A DNA stretch of 64,000 nucleotides from Bacteroidales bacterium (GTDB taxonomy: Bacteria; Bacteroidota; Bacteroidia; Bacteroidales; BM520), in assembly GCA_016285515.1 (NCBI GenBank), contig JAEEQW010000007.1, positions 78,375 to 142,374 of the forward strand, written 5' to 3'. Positions 20,114 to 29,440 of this stretch are shown here, one piece after another (the stretch's first letter is position 1; each line of letters opens with the position of its first letter). The notes beneath the pieces were generated by a model that searched no databases, had not been told where the DNA came from, and was given only the letters and a program-made list of their open reading frames with translations. A program made the position numbers and the translations under genes.

Positions 20114-22197
20114 TGATAGCAATAGAATCGAATCCTTTAAGCATCATCGCATGCGCCGCCATTGCCATCCTTCTAACGGCAATACTTTACTGGCGCAACA
20201 AATCAGAAGCGGAATTAAGCAAGCCCGTGAAATTCCTGCTCGCTGCCCTTCGCTGCCTGGCCCTGTTCCTTACACTTATTCTCTTTCTGAACATTCTCTT
20301 CACAAAGACAATAAGCCGCACCTCCAAACAGCTGGTTGTCTGCGCAATAGACAATTCCAAGTCAATGGTGCTCGCCAATGATTCAGCTGACGTCAGAAAC
20401 TTCTTCACAAAATCCTATCCTGATTTCAAATCAAATCTCAATAAGCACTTCACAACCAAATATTTTCTGTTCGGCAATACTGTGTCAGAAGACGTAACCG
20501 ATGAAAACGCGATAAGTTTCAACGACATAAACACCAACATTTCCTCAATTTTCAGCTACACGGGAACTCTGTATGGCAATTCTGACGTAAATGCGGCTGT
20601 AATTTTTACCGATGGCATTTCAACAACCGGCATCAATCCTGTAATAGCTTCTGAATCTGTAACTTATCCAATATATATTGTCGCCACCGGAGATACGACT
20701 TCGAGAAACGACATTGCAATTACCAATATAAGGTATAACAAAACCGCCTACCTAAAAGGCAAATGTGTATTTGAAATCAGCATGAAAGCCAACGGCTACA
20801 ACAATAAAGAAGCAATGCTTCAGATTTACGACAATGGCAGCCTGATTTCCTCAAAGAAACTTAACATTAACGCAAATCCTTATTATTCAACATTTAACAT
20901 CGATTTAGAACCCACAAGCAAAGGCAAACACTTCTATAAATTTATCATAGTCCGCACTGATGACGATTTTATCCCTGACAATAACGAAAAGACTTGCGTT
21001 GTGGAAGTCATTGAAGGGAAGAAGCATGTCAGACTTATCAGCAATGGTGCTCATCCTGACCTCGGTGCAATTAACAAGGCCCTTGCGAACAACGATTCAT
21101 ACGAAATTGAAAACTGCCTGTTTGAAGAGCTTGACATCAGCACCATCGGCGACAAAGACATTTTAGTGATGGTAAATCTGCCCGACGTTTCGTTGAAGTC
21201 CACCCAGCTTTTCGAAAAAATAAACAGGGAAAACATACCGTACCTTTTGGAAATAGGTTCAAAGACAAGCCTCAGCACTCTGACCAAAGTGATTCCAGAC
21301 TGTCGTATCGACAACCCGAAAAATCTTTCCGAAGAGGCCTATCCTGTTTACATGGAGTCTTTCAGTTCCTTCACCGTGAGCAATGAACTCATCTCCGATT
21401 TCAGCAATTTTTCACCACTGACGTCACCGTTCGGTTCTTACGAACTGCCGACTTACGCCGATGTCATGCTAAATCAGAAAATCAACAATGTTAGCACTAA
21501 CAGGCCTCTTTTAGCAACTGTCAAAGAACGTGACCGCAGGACAGCTTATATCTTCGGAGAAGGTATCTGGCAATGGCGAATCAGAGACTTTGTAGCCAAC
21601 AGCAGCTTTAATGCCTTTGACGACATGGTCAACAACCTGGTGTATTTCCTGTCACTCTCCGAAACCTTCAAACATTTCCAGATTGACTTAAACAACGACT
21701 TTTATCAGAATGAGCCGATTAAAGTTATGGCCAAACTTTACAACGACAGCTATGAACTTGTAAATGATGCTGACGTTCAGTTTGTCATAACCAATGATGA
21801 AGGGACAGAATACCCCTACTATCTTTCCAAAACATCCGACGGTTCCTATATGCTTGAAATCAACAATATGCCTGCAGGACATTATGAATGGAAAGCTTCC
21901 ACTGGCTCGGAACATGCCGAAGGAGCATTCAACATTTCTGTTTCAGACCCAGAGCACATTGACCTTCAGGCACGTATCAATGATTTACAGCAGATTGCGG
22001 ACAAAACTGGTGGTAAGGTCTTCAAACTTAATGAGACAGATGAATTATTCGATATTCTGAAATCAAATATTAACGAACCAAAAACTTATAACTATCAAGT
22101 TAATAAAAAGCCTAAAGACTTTTTACCCGTTCTTCTGGCAATCATTGCCTTACTTGCTGCTGAATGGATAATAAGAAGACGGATGGGAATCTATTGA
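20113..22197 (+). CDS. Membrane protein with von Willebrand factor A-like domain
   Basis: A 694-residue inner-membrane protein. Two N-terminal helices (about 9-27 and 42-62) are followed by a VWA-like fold whose MIDAS motif is D80-N-S82-K-S84, with the later FTDGIS element. A long beta-rich extracytoplasmic part (about 220-660) follows, and a C-terminal helix ends at a basic tail (RRRMGIY). The layout recalls the BatA/BatB or glutamine-amidotransferase-like membrane proteins of Bacteroidota, usually encoded beside MoxR and DUF58 genes, but those neighbours are absent here. It is translationally coupled to fabG. Function unknown; metal-dependent protein binding at the envelope is the reasonable guess. 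Confidence 0.75.
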   Translation: MIAIESNPLSIIACAAIAILLTAILYWRNKSEAELSKPVKFLLAALRCLALFLTLILFLNILFTKTISRTSKQLVVCAIDNSKSMVLANDSADVRNFFTKSYPDFKSNLNKHFTTKYFLFGNTVSEDVTDENAISFNDINTNISSIFSYTGTLYGNSDVNAAVIFTDGISTTGINPVIASESVTYPIYIVATGDTTSRNDIAITNIRYNKTAYLKGKCVFEISMKANGYNNKEAMLQIYDNGSLISSKKLNINANPYYSTFNIDLEPTSKGKHFYKFIIVRTDDDFIPDNNEKTCVVEVIEGKKHVRLISNGAHPDLGAINKALANNDSYEIENCLFEELDISTIGDKDILVMVNLPDVSLKSTQLFEKINRENIPYLLEIGSKTSLSTLTKVIPDCRIDNPKNLSEEAYPVYMESFSSFTVSNELISDFSNFSPLTSPFGSYELPTYADVMLNQKINNVSTNRPLLATVKERDRRTAYIFGEGIWQWRIRDFVANSSFNAFDDMVNNLVYFLSLSETFKHFQIDLNNDFYQNEPIKVMAKLYNDSYELVNDADVQFVITNDEGTEYPYYLSKTSDGSYMLEINNMPAGHYEWKASTGSEHAEGAFNISVSDPEHIDLQARINDLQQIADKTGGKVFKLNETDELFDILKSNINEPKTYNYQVNKKPKDFLPVLLAIIALLAAEWIIRRRMGIY

Positions 22198-22205
22198 TGA
22201 AGAGA

Positions 22206-22223
22206 CGGCATTATTTCATGCCG
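22206..22223. terminator. Small hairpin between convergent genes
   Basis: CGGCAT (22206-22211) pairs with ATGCCG (22218-22223) around TATTTC, at the 3' end of the TerB/DnaJ gene and nine bases after the VWA gene stop. No T tract. Confidence 0.35.
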
Positions 22224-23032
22224 CGTTCCAGTTTAATGTGTTCGTACGCCTCTTGAATCTTTATGAATTTTTCCTGGGCAGCCTTCTGGGCTTCCTCACC
22301 CAAATATGAGACCTTGTCAGGATGATGCTTGACAGCCATCGACTTGTATGCCTTCCTGACTTCCTCATCGGTTGCATCACGCGTAATCCCAAGTACGGAA
22401 TAATAATCCACTGTTTCCTTTACTACGAACATGGCTTTTATGGACTCAAAATCAGCAGTGGAAAGTCCTATATACTGTGCTATGAGCTGCAGCAAATCCA
22501 ATTCTGCAGCAGCAATTGAATTGTCGGCATTTGCAACACCGAACAGATATTGCAGCAACAGCCGCTTGGAGGGCATATTCATATTTCTGTTAATCTGCCG
22601 ACAGACATCATATATGTTGATATCCTGTTTCAGAACACCTTGCAATATCTTGATATTGGCAATCGCTGCATCCTCGCCGAACTGTTTGACAAAAAACCGT
22701 TTTACATAATTCAATTCTGAACGCATCACAGCACCGTCAACTTTCATGATTGCAGCCGACAACACGATGATACTCATGTCAAAATCACCTATAGTGGTCT
22801 TTGATTTGCTTCCGCTGTAACCACTGCCAGTTCTATTATTTCCGCCATAACTCCAGCCGCCGCCTTGTCTCGTATTGTCACTGCCGGTCCATGAACTGTC
22901 ATCATCTTCATCTTGAGTCAGACTATTTTTTTTATCAAAAATTGATTCAAGTACCACACCTATGATAGCACCGATTGGTCCCCCCAACGTCCAGCCCAAA
23001 GTTGCTAATAATAACTTACGGATAAAACTCAT
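22211..23032 (-). CDS. TerB/DjlA-like protein with C-terminal J domain
   Basis: A 273-residue co-chaperone-like protein. A Gly-rich hydrophobic N-terminus (about 8-30) could insert in the membrane. Next come an acidic, then Gly/Ser-rich linker (40-80), a TerB-like helical domain (about 82-205) and a C-terminal J domain (about 210-270) with HPD at 237-239. The order TerB then DnaJ is that of DjlA, which stimulates DnaK through the HPD loop. Clients are unknown. It is a single-gene unit, divergent from aroQ and convergent with the VWA gene. Confidence 0.85.
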   Translation of the reverse strand: MSFIRKLLLATLGWTLGGPIGAIIGVVLESIFDKKNSLTQDEDDDSSWTGSDNTRQGGGWSYGGNNRTGSGYSGSKSKTTIGDFDMSIIVLSAAIMKVDGAVMRSELNYVKRFFVKQFGEDAAIANIKILQGVLKQDINIYDVCRQINRNMNMPSKRLLLQYLFGVANADNSIAAAELDLLQLIAQYIGLSTADFESIKAMFVVKETVDYYSVLGITRDATDEEVRKAYKSMAVKHHPDKVSYLGEEAQKAAQEKFIKIQEAYEHIKLERGMK

Positions 23033-23056
23033 TTGTAATTCAATTATTTTTGCAGT

Positions 23057-23065
23057 GCAAAGATA
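23057..23065 (-). promoter_or_regulatory. Promoter element of the DjlA-like gene
   Basis: Minus-strand TATCTTTGC, 24 bases before the start codon; -33 part not convincing. Confidence 0.45.
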
Positions 23066-23086
23066 AAGTTATTAATCAAATTGTAA

Positions 23087-23095
23087 TAAATTTGC
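23087..23095 (+). promoter_or_regulatory. Promoter element of aroQ
   Basis: TAAATTTGC ends 15 bases before the aroQ ATG, so the leader is short. The -33 element is weak. Confidence 0.45.
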
Positions 23096-23110
23096 AATAA
23101 AAATAACCAT

Positions 23111-23545
23111 ATGAAAATTCTGATAATAAACGGTCCAAACCTAAACCTTACAGGACAACGAGAGGTGAAAATCTATGGCACAACCTCATTTGGCGACTAC
23201 ATACAGATGTTGCGGAAGAAGTATTCCGACATTACTATCGACTATTTCCAGACTAATGTCGAAGGTGAAATAATCAACAGACTGCATGAAGCGGACGAAA
23301 ATTACGATGGCATAATTCTCAACTGCGGAGGTTACTCCCACACTTCCATTGCAATCGCCGATGCAATTGCAGCAATTAAAACCACAGTTATCGAAGTGCA
23401 TATCTCCAATGTGTTTAGCAGGGAATTCTACCGTCAGAATATGATAACAGCTTCTAAAGCAACAGGACTTATCAGCGGCCTCGGCCTCAGCTCTTACGAA
23501 ACCGCTTTGCTTTACCTGAAAGACGTAGCAACCAGTGGCATTTAG
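23111..23545 (+). CDS. aroQ: 3-dehydroquinate dehydratase, type II
   Basis: A 144-residue shikimate-pathway enzyme that dehydrates 3-dehydroquinate to 3-dehydroshikimate, normally as a dodecamer. It has the N-terminal INGPNLNLTGQRE loop, the catalytic Tyr in VKIYG (about residue 22), ILNCGGYSHTSIA near residue 75 and EVHISNVFSREFYR with the catalytic His near residue 97. Length is normal. The Memo-AMMECR1 gene begins 32 bases after its stop and may be read from the same promoter. Confidence 0.95.
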   Translation: MKILIINGPNLNLTGQREVKIYGTTSFGDYIQMLRKKYSDITIDYFQTNVEGEIINRLHEADENYDGIILNCGGYSHTSIAIADAIAAIKTTVIEVHISNVFSREFYRQNMITASKATGLISGLGLSSYETALLYLKDVATSGI

Positions 23546-23577
23546 TTCATCAGACACCTAAAGGGGAGATTAATATT

Positions 23578-25125
23578 ATGACCATAGGAAGCATTAGAAA
23601 AACCATATTTTTAATAACAATAATGACCATTATGAACAACGGATGTAAAGGCCAGACTCCATCCAGTGGAAAGGTTAGTTATGACAAAGTCAGACCGATG
23701 GCTGTTGCCGACCATTTTTACCCATCAGACAAGACCACTCTAAGCAATTGGTTTTCAAAGTGGAAAACTGAATATTCAAAAGGAAACGGCAACAAGAGAG
23801 CTGAAGCCATGTCTCCATCAAACGTACTTCAGGCAATCATAGTTCCACATGCCGGCTACGTTTTCAGCGGTTCCACAGCAATGGCGGCAATCAGCTGTAT
23901 TGACACCACACGCAAATACGACCACATCTTCCTTCTCGGTCCAAGCCATCACGTATGGCTTAACGGTGCATCCGTCAATAATGCATTCGATGCCTACCAA
24001 ACACCATTCGGACCGGTACCCGTTGACCGCAGTCTCGGCGACACACTGATAGCCAAAAACAAATATTTCAGTTACCGCGCCGATGCTCACAGCAGTGAGC
24101 ACTGTCTCGAAGTACAGCTGCCAATGCTCAAATGGATCTACAAAGACAATATGCCGCCAATCGTACCAATCATCATATCTTCCGACAGTCTGAATATATT
24201 GCGCAGCATCGCACAGACCTTGCAGCCATGGTTCAACGAGCGTAACCTGTTCATCATCAGCAGCGACTTTTCGCACTACCCTTCCTACAAGGATGCCAAT
24301 ATGGTGGACAGCCTTACTGCCAAAGCAATAATGACAGGCAGTGTCGAGAGATTTATTGGCCAACTACATGCAAATGCTGCCAAGAACATCCACAATCTTT
24401 CCACAAGTGCATGCGGTGAAATGGCAATAGTGGTACTGCTATCCATGATGGAGGCAGCCACTGGCAACACATTTGACATTGAACACCTACAATACTGCAA
24501 TTCAGGTGATTCACAATATGGAGACTATGATCAGGTCGTAGGCTACAACGCTCTTGCGGTCACAATTAAAAATGACATGAAAAACACCAGTTTCACATTG
24601 ACAGAAGACAACAAAAAGACATTGCTCAAACTGGCTCGTGCCACTATCAGTAATGCATTGGGAATAAAAGCCGACATCCCTAAGATGGAATCCTGGGCTA
24701 CCGTCAGATGCGGTGCCTTCGTCACTCTGACCATTGATGACAACCTGCGTGGATGTATCGGACATTTCGGTGAAGACACGAAACTATGGGATGTGGTAAA
24801 AGAAATGGCTCTCTCAGCCGCATTCAACGACCCACGGTTCTACCCTCTTTCAAAAGATGAACTCAGCAGCGTGAACATTGAAATATCAGTGCTTACACCG
24901 CTTAAACGCATCAAAAGCATAGATGAATTCCAACTCCACCGCGATGGAATCTTCATAAAAAAAGACGGCTACAGCGGAACTTATCTTCCACAAGTTGCCG
25001 ATGAAGTCCCATGGTCAAAAGAAGAATTCATCAGTCATTGTGCCCACGACAAAGCGGGAATAGGTTGGGATGGTTGGAAAGATGCAGAACTATACACCTA
25101 TCAGGCGATAATATTTCACGAATAA
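23578..25125 (+). CDS. Fused AmmeMemoRadiSam proteins B and A (Memo + AMMECR1), with N-terminal export signal
   Basis: A 515-residue fusion. Residues 1-23 look like a lipoprotein signal: basic start, hydrophobic run, then NNGC with C23. Residues about 35-325 are a Memo-like domain with H91 (VPHAGYVFSG), H124/H125 (GPSHH) and C279 (STSACGEMA), corresponding to the metal-site residues of Memo. Residues about 340-515 are an AMMECR1-like domain with LRGCIGHF. The biochemical role is not established; the proteins are linked to a radical SAM enzyme (here at 4,221-5,036). An exported form would be separated from that cytoplasmic enzyme. The lipobox is loose (Asn at -3), so the signal is a prediction. 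It ends five bases from the convergent cstA stop. Confidence 0.85.
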   Translation: MTIGSIRKTIFLITIMTIMNNGCKGQTPSSGKVSYDKVRPMAVADHFYPSDKTTLSNWFSKWKTEYSKGNGNKRAEAMSPSNVLQAIIVPHAGYVFSGSTAMAAISCIDTTRKYDHIFLLGPSHHVWLNGASVNNAFDAYQTPFGPVPVDRSLGDTLIAKNKYFSYRADAHSSEHCLEVQLPMLKWIYKDNMPPIVPIIISSDSLNILRSIAQTLQPWFNERNLFIISSDFSHYPSYKDANMVDSLTAKAIMTGSVERFIGQLHANAAKNIHNLSTSACGEMAIVVLLSMMEAATGNTFDIEHLQYCNSGDSQYGDYDQVVGYNALAVTIKNDMKNTSFTLTEDNKKTLLKLARATISNALGIKADIPKMESWATVRCGAFVTLTIDDNLRGCIGHFGEDTKLWDVVKEMALSAAFNDPRFYPLSKDELSSVNIEISVLTPLKRIKSIDEFQLHRDGIFIKKDGYSGTYLPQVADEVPWSKEEFISHCAHDKAGIGWDGWKDAELYTYQAIIFHE

Positions 25126-25130
25126 ACCAC

Positions 25131-26678
25131 CTATTTCATCACGTATGCGTCACGTGCATTTTTGAGAGCAATAGTCATACCGGCTCTCAAACTTAAATTC
25201 TTGGATTTATTGTCCATACGTATCTTATAAATGAACAATATCATTATAATCAAAGTAAGGACAGCGCCAAAAATTAAGGCCAGATTTCTGTTCTGCATTC
25301 CAAACATCAATGGTGAAATGAAAATATAACTTGAGCAGACAAATGTCATAAAAACAGCCGGTATCGCACTGACATTCATCAGCCTGTTATTATAATGCAG
25401 CCATGCTGTGATTGTCCATAGTGTAAACACCGCAAGCGTTTGGTTCAGCCAAGCAAAGTAACTCCACATAGTCTGGAAAGGCAGGAGTAAAATAATTATA
25501 AGACTAAGTATAAATACCGGAAGCGCCACCATTATTCTGTTCATACTCTTGGTCTGACTGATTTTCAGAAGATCGGAGAAAATAAGTCTTGCACTTCTGA
25601 AAGCAGTGTCACCCGAAGTTATGGCGCATGCAATAATGCCTAATGTCACCAGTGCTGCAAGGGTTTTGCCCAATGTGGAATTTGCGATGGTTGTGACCAA
25701 AAGTGCAGCAGAACCGTTATATTGTGCAATTGCACCATTAAGGCCCTGAACACTTCCCCAGAAAGCCATGCCGATAGCCGCCCATACGAGAGCAATGATA
25801 CTTTCAGAAATCATCGCACCATAGAAAATGCCTCTCGCCTGTTTCTCATTACTGATACAACGCGCCATCAAAGGTGACTGTGTCGCATGAAATCCTGACA
25901 GGGCGCCACAGGCAATTGTGGTGAAAAGCATAGGAAATATCGGCAAATTGCTGGCATTCATATTCTGTAATGTTGTAAGTTCCGGTATCTTCGCCCCATA
26001 ACCTTCGAAGAATAATGCATATAACATTCCTAATGCCATTATCAGCAGCAAAATGCCGAAAACAGGATACAGATTTCCAATAATCTTATCTATTGGCAAA
26101 ATAGTGGCAACAATGTAATAAACAAATATACATGCAAGAATTATGAGAAGGCCATTTGTGTAAATTCCAGCACTATTGTCAATTGCCACTTTTGTGAAAA
26201 ACGGATTTTCAAAATGAATCAGATTATTGATAAGCACTGCAGGCTGCGACATAAACACTGCACCAACCATTATCATCAGTAGGCCCGTAAAAAGACTCAT
26301 CATAAGTTTAGTGTTCTTGCCAAGATACAGATTGGCAAGCTGATGCAGGCTGCAGCCGTTGTTTTTCAGGGACATATAACCTGACAGGAAGTCATGCATT
26401 GCACCCATGAAAATACCGCCAAGCGTAATCCAAAGGAAAGCCACAGGTCCATACGCCGCTCCCAATATTGCACCGAATATTGGTCCAAGTCCGGCAATGT
26501 TCAACAATTGTATCAGAAATATTTTCCAACGTGGAAGAGGAATGTAGTCAACGCCGTCATAACTGACTTTTGAAGGGACTTCGGTGTTGTCTTTTACACC
26601 GATAATTCTTTCCAGAAATTTACCATAGGTAAAATATGCTGTTATAAGTAAAGCAAGACAAATTAGAAATGTTATCAT
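25131..26678 (-). CDS. cstA: Carbon starvation protein A family transporter
   Basis: A 515-residue inner-membrane protein with about 13 helices. The CstA core includes LLNIAGLGPIFGAILGA near residue 55 and AMHDFLSGYMSLKNNG near 100. Later blocks are FHATQSPLMARC and ACAITSGDTAFRSARL. E. coli CstA/BtsT proteins import peptides or pyruvate; this shorter Bacteroidota type lacks the long C-terminal part, so substrate is uncertain. It has its own well-formed promoter at 26,698-26,729 and its 3' end is five bases from the convergent Memo-AMMECR1 gene. Confidence 0.9.
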   Translation of the reverse strand: MITFLICLALLITAYFTYGKFLERIIGVKDNTEVPSKVSYDGVDYIPLPRWKIFLIQLLNIAGLGPIFGAILGAAYGPVAFLWITLGGIFMGAMHDFLSGYMSLKNNGCSLHQLANLYLGKNTKLMMSLFTGLLMIMVGAVFMSQPAVLINNLIHFENPFFTKVAIDNSAGIYTNGLLIILACIFVYYIVATILPIDKIIGNLYPVFGILLLIMALGMLYALFFEGYGAKIPELTTLQNMNASNLPIFPMLFTTIACGALSGFHATQSPLMARCISNEKQARGIFYGAMISESIIALVWAAIGMAFWGSVQGLNGAIAQYNGSAALLVTTIANSTLGKTLAALVTLGIIACAITSGDTAFRSARLIFSDLLKISQTKSMNRIMVALPVFILSLIIILLLPFQTMWSYFAWLNQTLAVFTLWTITAWLHYNNRLMNVSAIPAVFMTFVCSSYIFISPLMFGMQNRNLALIFGAVLTLIIMILFIYKIRMDNKSKNLSLRAGMTIALKNARDAYVMK

Positions 26679-26697
26679 TTTAATCCGAATTTATCCT

Positions 26698-26729
26698 GCA
26701 AAAATAAGGAAAAAATGAGGATTTGCCAA
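26698..26729 (-). promoter_or_regulatory. Bacteroidota-type promoter of cstA
   Basis: Minus-strand TATTTTTGC (26706-26698) with TTG at 26729-26727, 20 bases upstream. Leader about 15 bases. Confidence 0.65.
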
Positions 26730-26783
26730 AAAAGCAAATATTATTTGAAAATAATATTTATGAAACGATATTTAAAAGGGAAG

Positions 26784-26868
26784 CGGAGAAAAAGGGATTC
26801 GAACCCCTGGTACCCGAAGGTACAACAGTTTTCAAGACTGCCGCAATCGACCACTCTGCCATTTCTCC
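26784..26868 (-). tRNA. tRNA-Ser (anticodon UGA)
   Basis: An 85-base class II tRNA on the minus strand. The acceptor stem is GGAGAAA/TTTCTCC. The anticodon stem is GCAGT/ACTGT around loop CTTGAAA with anticodon TGA. A long variable arm (TACCTTCGGGTACC) is typical of tRNA-Ser, and the T arm has GGTTCGAATCC. The discriminator is G and CCA is not encoded. A TACTTTTGC element at 26,881-26,889 lies just upstream. Confidence 0.95.
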
Positions 26869-26880
26869 GTGATTTGCGCT

Positions 26881-26889
26881 GCAAAAGTA
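26881..26889 (-). promoter_or_regulatory. Promoter element of tRNA-Ser
   Basis: Minus-strand TACTTTTGC, 12 bases before the 5' end of the mature tRNA. No clear -33 element. Confidence 0.45.
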
Positions 26890-26903
26890 CAACTTTTTTT
26901 TTA

Positions 26904-26938
26904 TTGGAGACTATTTTCTGAAAAATATTTATCTTTGC
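26904..26938 (+). promoter_or_regulatory. Promoter of the GWxTD gene
   Basis: TATCTTTGC at 26930-26938, 20 bases before the ATG. TTG at 26904-26906 is 23 bases upstream, slightly long. Confidence 0.5.
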
Positions 26939-26958
26939 ATGAATAATTTTTTTCTAAA

Positions 26959-28416
26959 ATGCATAAAATACAAATAACATTGCTTCTGATATTCGCTGCG
27001 GTGATGGCTAATTGTCAGAGTCTTACAGTAAACTTCAACTACGGCTGCTTCAGTACGGCCGATGGTGAAACATATCTGGAAACATACCTTATGATTCCTC
27101 AAAATGAGCTTAAACAAGTGAAAACAGCTGACGGACACTTCAATTCCGCCGCTCAGGTCACCATGATATTCAAAGACAATAATGTAATCAGCGACTTTCT
27201 GAAATATGAACTGACAGGCATTCCAACCAGTGACACCTTGAATATCACAAACAATATCATTGACCAACAGCGCATCTTCCTGAAAAATTCCTCCTATTTG
27301 CTGGAACTCACCGTCAAGGATAAGAATGACACCACAAAAATCGTCAAAGGAGACGTCGTTTTCAGCATGGGACTTCCGAAAGATGTGGTCAGTTCTTCAA
27401 CAATCTGTTTCATCGACACATATTCCAAATCCAATAACAAATCAATGATAACACGAGGCGGATATGACATGATACCTTATTTTTCAACATATTTCCCGGA
27501 AACACGCGACAAACTTACCTACTACAATGAAATTTACAATATCGACAAATTTCTCGGAGAAAATAGCCGCATGGCAATCATGTCTTATATCGAAAGCTAT
27601 GAAAACGCAGGTCACATCATTGAAGGCTCAAACAAAATCCAAGTGGATTATGCCAAACCTGTGACATGTTTACTCAACAATATAAACATCAAAACATTAC
27701 CTACAGGAAACTATTGGCTGGTTATCAGCGTACTTGATGAAAGCGGCAAGGAAGTTATAAAGACAAAAAAATTCTTCCAACGTTACAATCCTGAATATGA
27801 ACTCAGCGAAAACATGATTTCAGCGATTAATCTGACCAATTCCTTTGCCAGCAAATTCACCAGTGTTGACACACTGCGTTCAATCATTCACTCCATGATG
27901 CCTAAAGCCACTTTGAGTGAACGTCCTTTCATCAACAAAGTTGACACCGTCACCAATATTGAAATAATGCAGCAGTTCATATCCATGTTCTGGTCGGAAC
28001 GTGATGAACTTGCTCCCGAGCAGGCATTCAACAATTACATGGGTGAAGTCAAAAAGGTCAATGCAACCTACGGCAATGTATTCAGAAAAGGCTACGACAC
28101 CGACCGCGGCCGTATCTACCTGCAGTATGGGCCACCTAACCATAAGGAAAACAATGTAATACCCGCAAGCACTATCCCTTACGAGATATGGCAATACTAC
28201 GAAATTGCAGGCCAGCGCGACAAAAGGTTCGTTTTCGCCACACATGATGCCGCAATCAAAGACTACGACCTTGTTCATTCCGATGTCATAGGCGAGATAC
28301 ACAACCCAAAATGGCAGTTCGACTTGTATCACAACGCCCCAATTATCAACGATGACACCGAATACGAAGAAATATGGGGCCAACATTTACAACGCACTTT
28401 CGACAATCCATACTAA
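26959..28416 (+). CDS. GWxTD domain-containing exported protein
   Basis: A 485-residue protein with an N-terminal signal (about 1-19, ending MANCQ, possibly lipidated at C19). The C-terminal GWxTD domain is centred on FRKGYDTDRGRIYLQYGPP near residue 379, where Trp of the name motif is Tyr, and followed by IWQYYEI. The middle holds beta-rich sequence. GWxTD proteins are common in Bacteroidota and of unknown function, proposed to act at the cell envelope. A GT2 glycosyltransferase starts one base after its stop, so the two are co-expressed. Confidence 0.82.
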   Translation: MHKIQITLLLIFAAVMANCQSLTVNFNYGCFSTADGETYLETYLMIPQNELKQVKTADGHFNSAAQVTMIFKDNNVISDFLKYELTGIPTSDTLNITNNIIDQQRIFLKNSSYLLELTVKDKNDTTKIVKGDVVFSMGLPKDVVSSSTICFIDTYSKSNNKSMITRGGYDMIPYFSTYFPETRDKLTYYNEIYNIDKFLGENSRMAIMSYIESYENAGHIIEGSNKIQVDYAKPVTCLLNNINIKTLPTGNYWLVISVLDESGKEVIKTKKFFQRYNPEYELSENMISAINLTNSFASKFTSVDTLRSIIHSMMPKATLSERPFINKVDTVTNIEIMQQFISMFWSERDELAPEQAFNNYMGEVKKVNATYGNVFRKGYDTDRGRIYLQYGPPNHKENNVIPASTIPYEIWQYYEIAGQRDKRFVFATHDAAIKDYDLVHSDVIGEIHNPKWQFDLYHNAPIINDDTEYEEIWGQHLQRTFDNPY

Positions 28417-28417
28417 A

Positions 28418-29440
28418 ATGCGCGTTGCTGTAGTCATTCTCAACTGGAACGGCAAAAAATTCCTCGAACAGTTTCTCCCAAAAGTGATTGGAACATGTAC
28501 AGGAATTGCCGATGTCGTAATCGCTGACAACGCTTCCACCGATGACTCGGTAACATTCATCTCATCATCATTTCCGACAGTAAGAACCATTATATTTGAC
28601 CGTAACTGGGGATTTGCCGAAGGATACAACAAAGCGCTGCAACAGCTCACCACATACGAATACTATGTCCTCTTAAATTCTGATATAGAAGTCACTTCAA
28701 ACTGGATTCAGCCTGTCATAGAATTTATGGACAAAAACGCAGACTATGCTGCCTGCCAACCGAAACTGCTCTCGTATTATGAGCGTGACAAATTCGAATA
28801 CGCAGGAGCCGCAGGCGGTTTTATCGACCATCTGGGATATCCTTTCTGCAGAGGCAGAATTTTTCAGAACATAGAAACCGACAACGGACAATACAACAAT
28901 TATGCCGAAATATTCTGGGCAACAGGCGCATGCATGTTCGTAAGAGCCAATGCCTTCTGGCAAGTCGGAGGACTTGATGGCGATTTCTTTGCTCACATGG
29001 AGGAAATAGACCTGTGCTGGAGGCTGAAAAACAACAACTACAAAATCGGATATTGCCCTGATTCTGTGGTATATCACATAGGTGGTGGAACCTTACCCAA
29101 AAGCTCATCGCGGAAGACCTACCTGAACATGCGCAACAACATCATTATGCTTTACAAAAATCTCCCCGACGGCAAAGTCTGCACCGTACTTTTCACACGT
29201 TGGTTTCTGGATGTTGTTGCTTCCATTAAATTCCTTGTCGATGGCGGTTTCAGTGACTTATGGGCTGTAATTCGCGGACACCTGTATTTTATCAGACATT
29301 TCCGCAGCATCAAAGCAAAACGCAAAGCAATAAAACACGCCCACGTCACTAATATATACAAGAAATCAATTGTGATAAAACACTATCTCTGCAGGATAAA
29401 GATATTCAGTGAGTTAAGCAACAAAGACTTTACTCGTTAG
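28418..29440 (+). CDS. GT2-family glycosyltransferase
   Basis: A 340-residue glycosyltransferase with GT-A fold. The N-terminal VAVVILNWNGKKFLEQFLP is typical of rhamnosyltransferase-like GT2 enzymes. SDIEV provides the metal-binding acidic residues, and HMEEIDLCWRLKNNNYKIGY carries the catalytic acidic residue. A basic, partly hydrophobic C-terminus (about 265-340) probably contacts the membrane. ATG 28,418 is chosen because the frame upstream overlaps the GWxTD gene and adds residues foreign to the family. Substrates are unknown. Its last 11 bases overlap the convergent MORN lipoprotein gene. Confidence 0.87.
   Translation: MRVAVVILNWNGKKFLEQFLPKVIGTCTGIADVVIADNASTDDSVTFISSSFPTVRTIIFDRNWGFAEGYNKALQQLTTYEYYVLLNSDIEVTSNWIQPVIEFMDKNADYAACQPKLLSYYERDKFEYAGAAGGFIDHLGYPFCRGRIFQNIETDNGQYNNYAEIFWATGACMFVRANAFWQVGGLDGDFFAHMEEIDLCWRLKNNNYKIGYCPDSVVYHIGGGTLPKSSSRKTYLNMRNNIIMLYKNLPDGKVCTVLFTRWFLDVVASIKFLVDGGFSDLWAVIRGHLYFIRHFRSIKAKRKAIKHAHVTNIYKKSIVIKHYLCRIKIFSELSNKDFTR

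Noticed and set aside
26715..26921. A 68-codon plus-strand frame across the tRNA-Ser gene
   Set aside because: The region is a complete tRNA on the minus strand; the frame is incidental.
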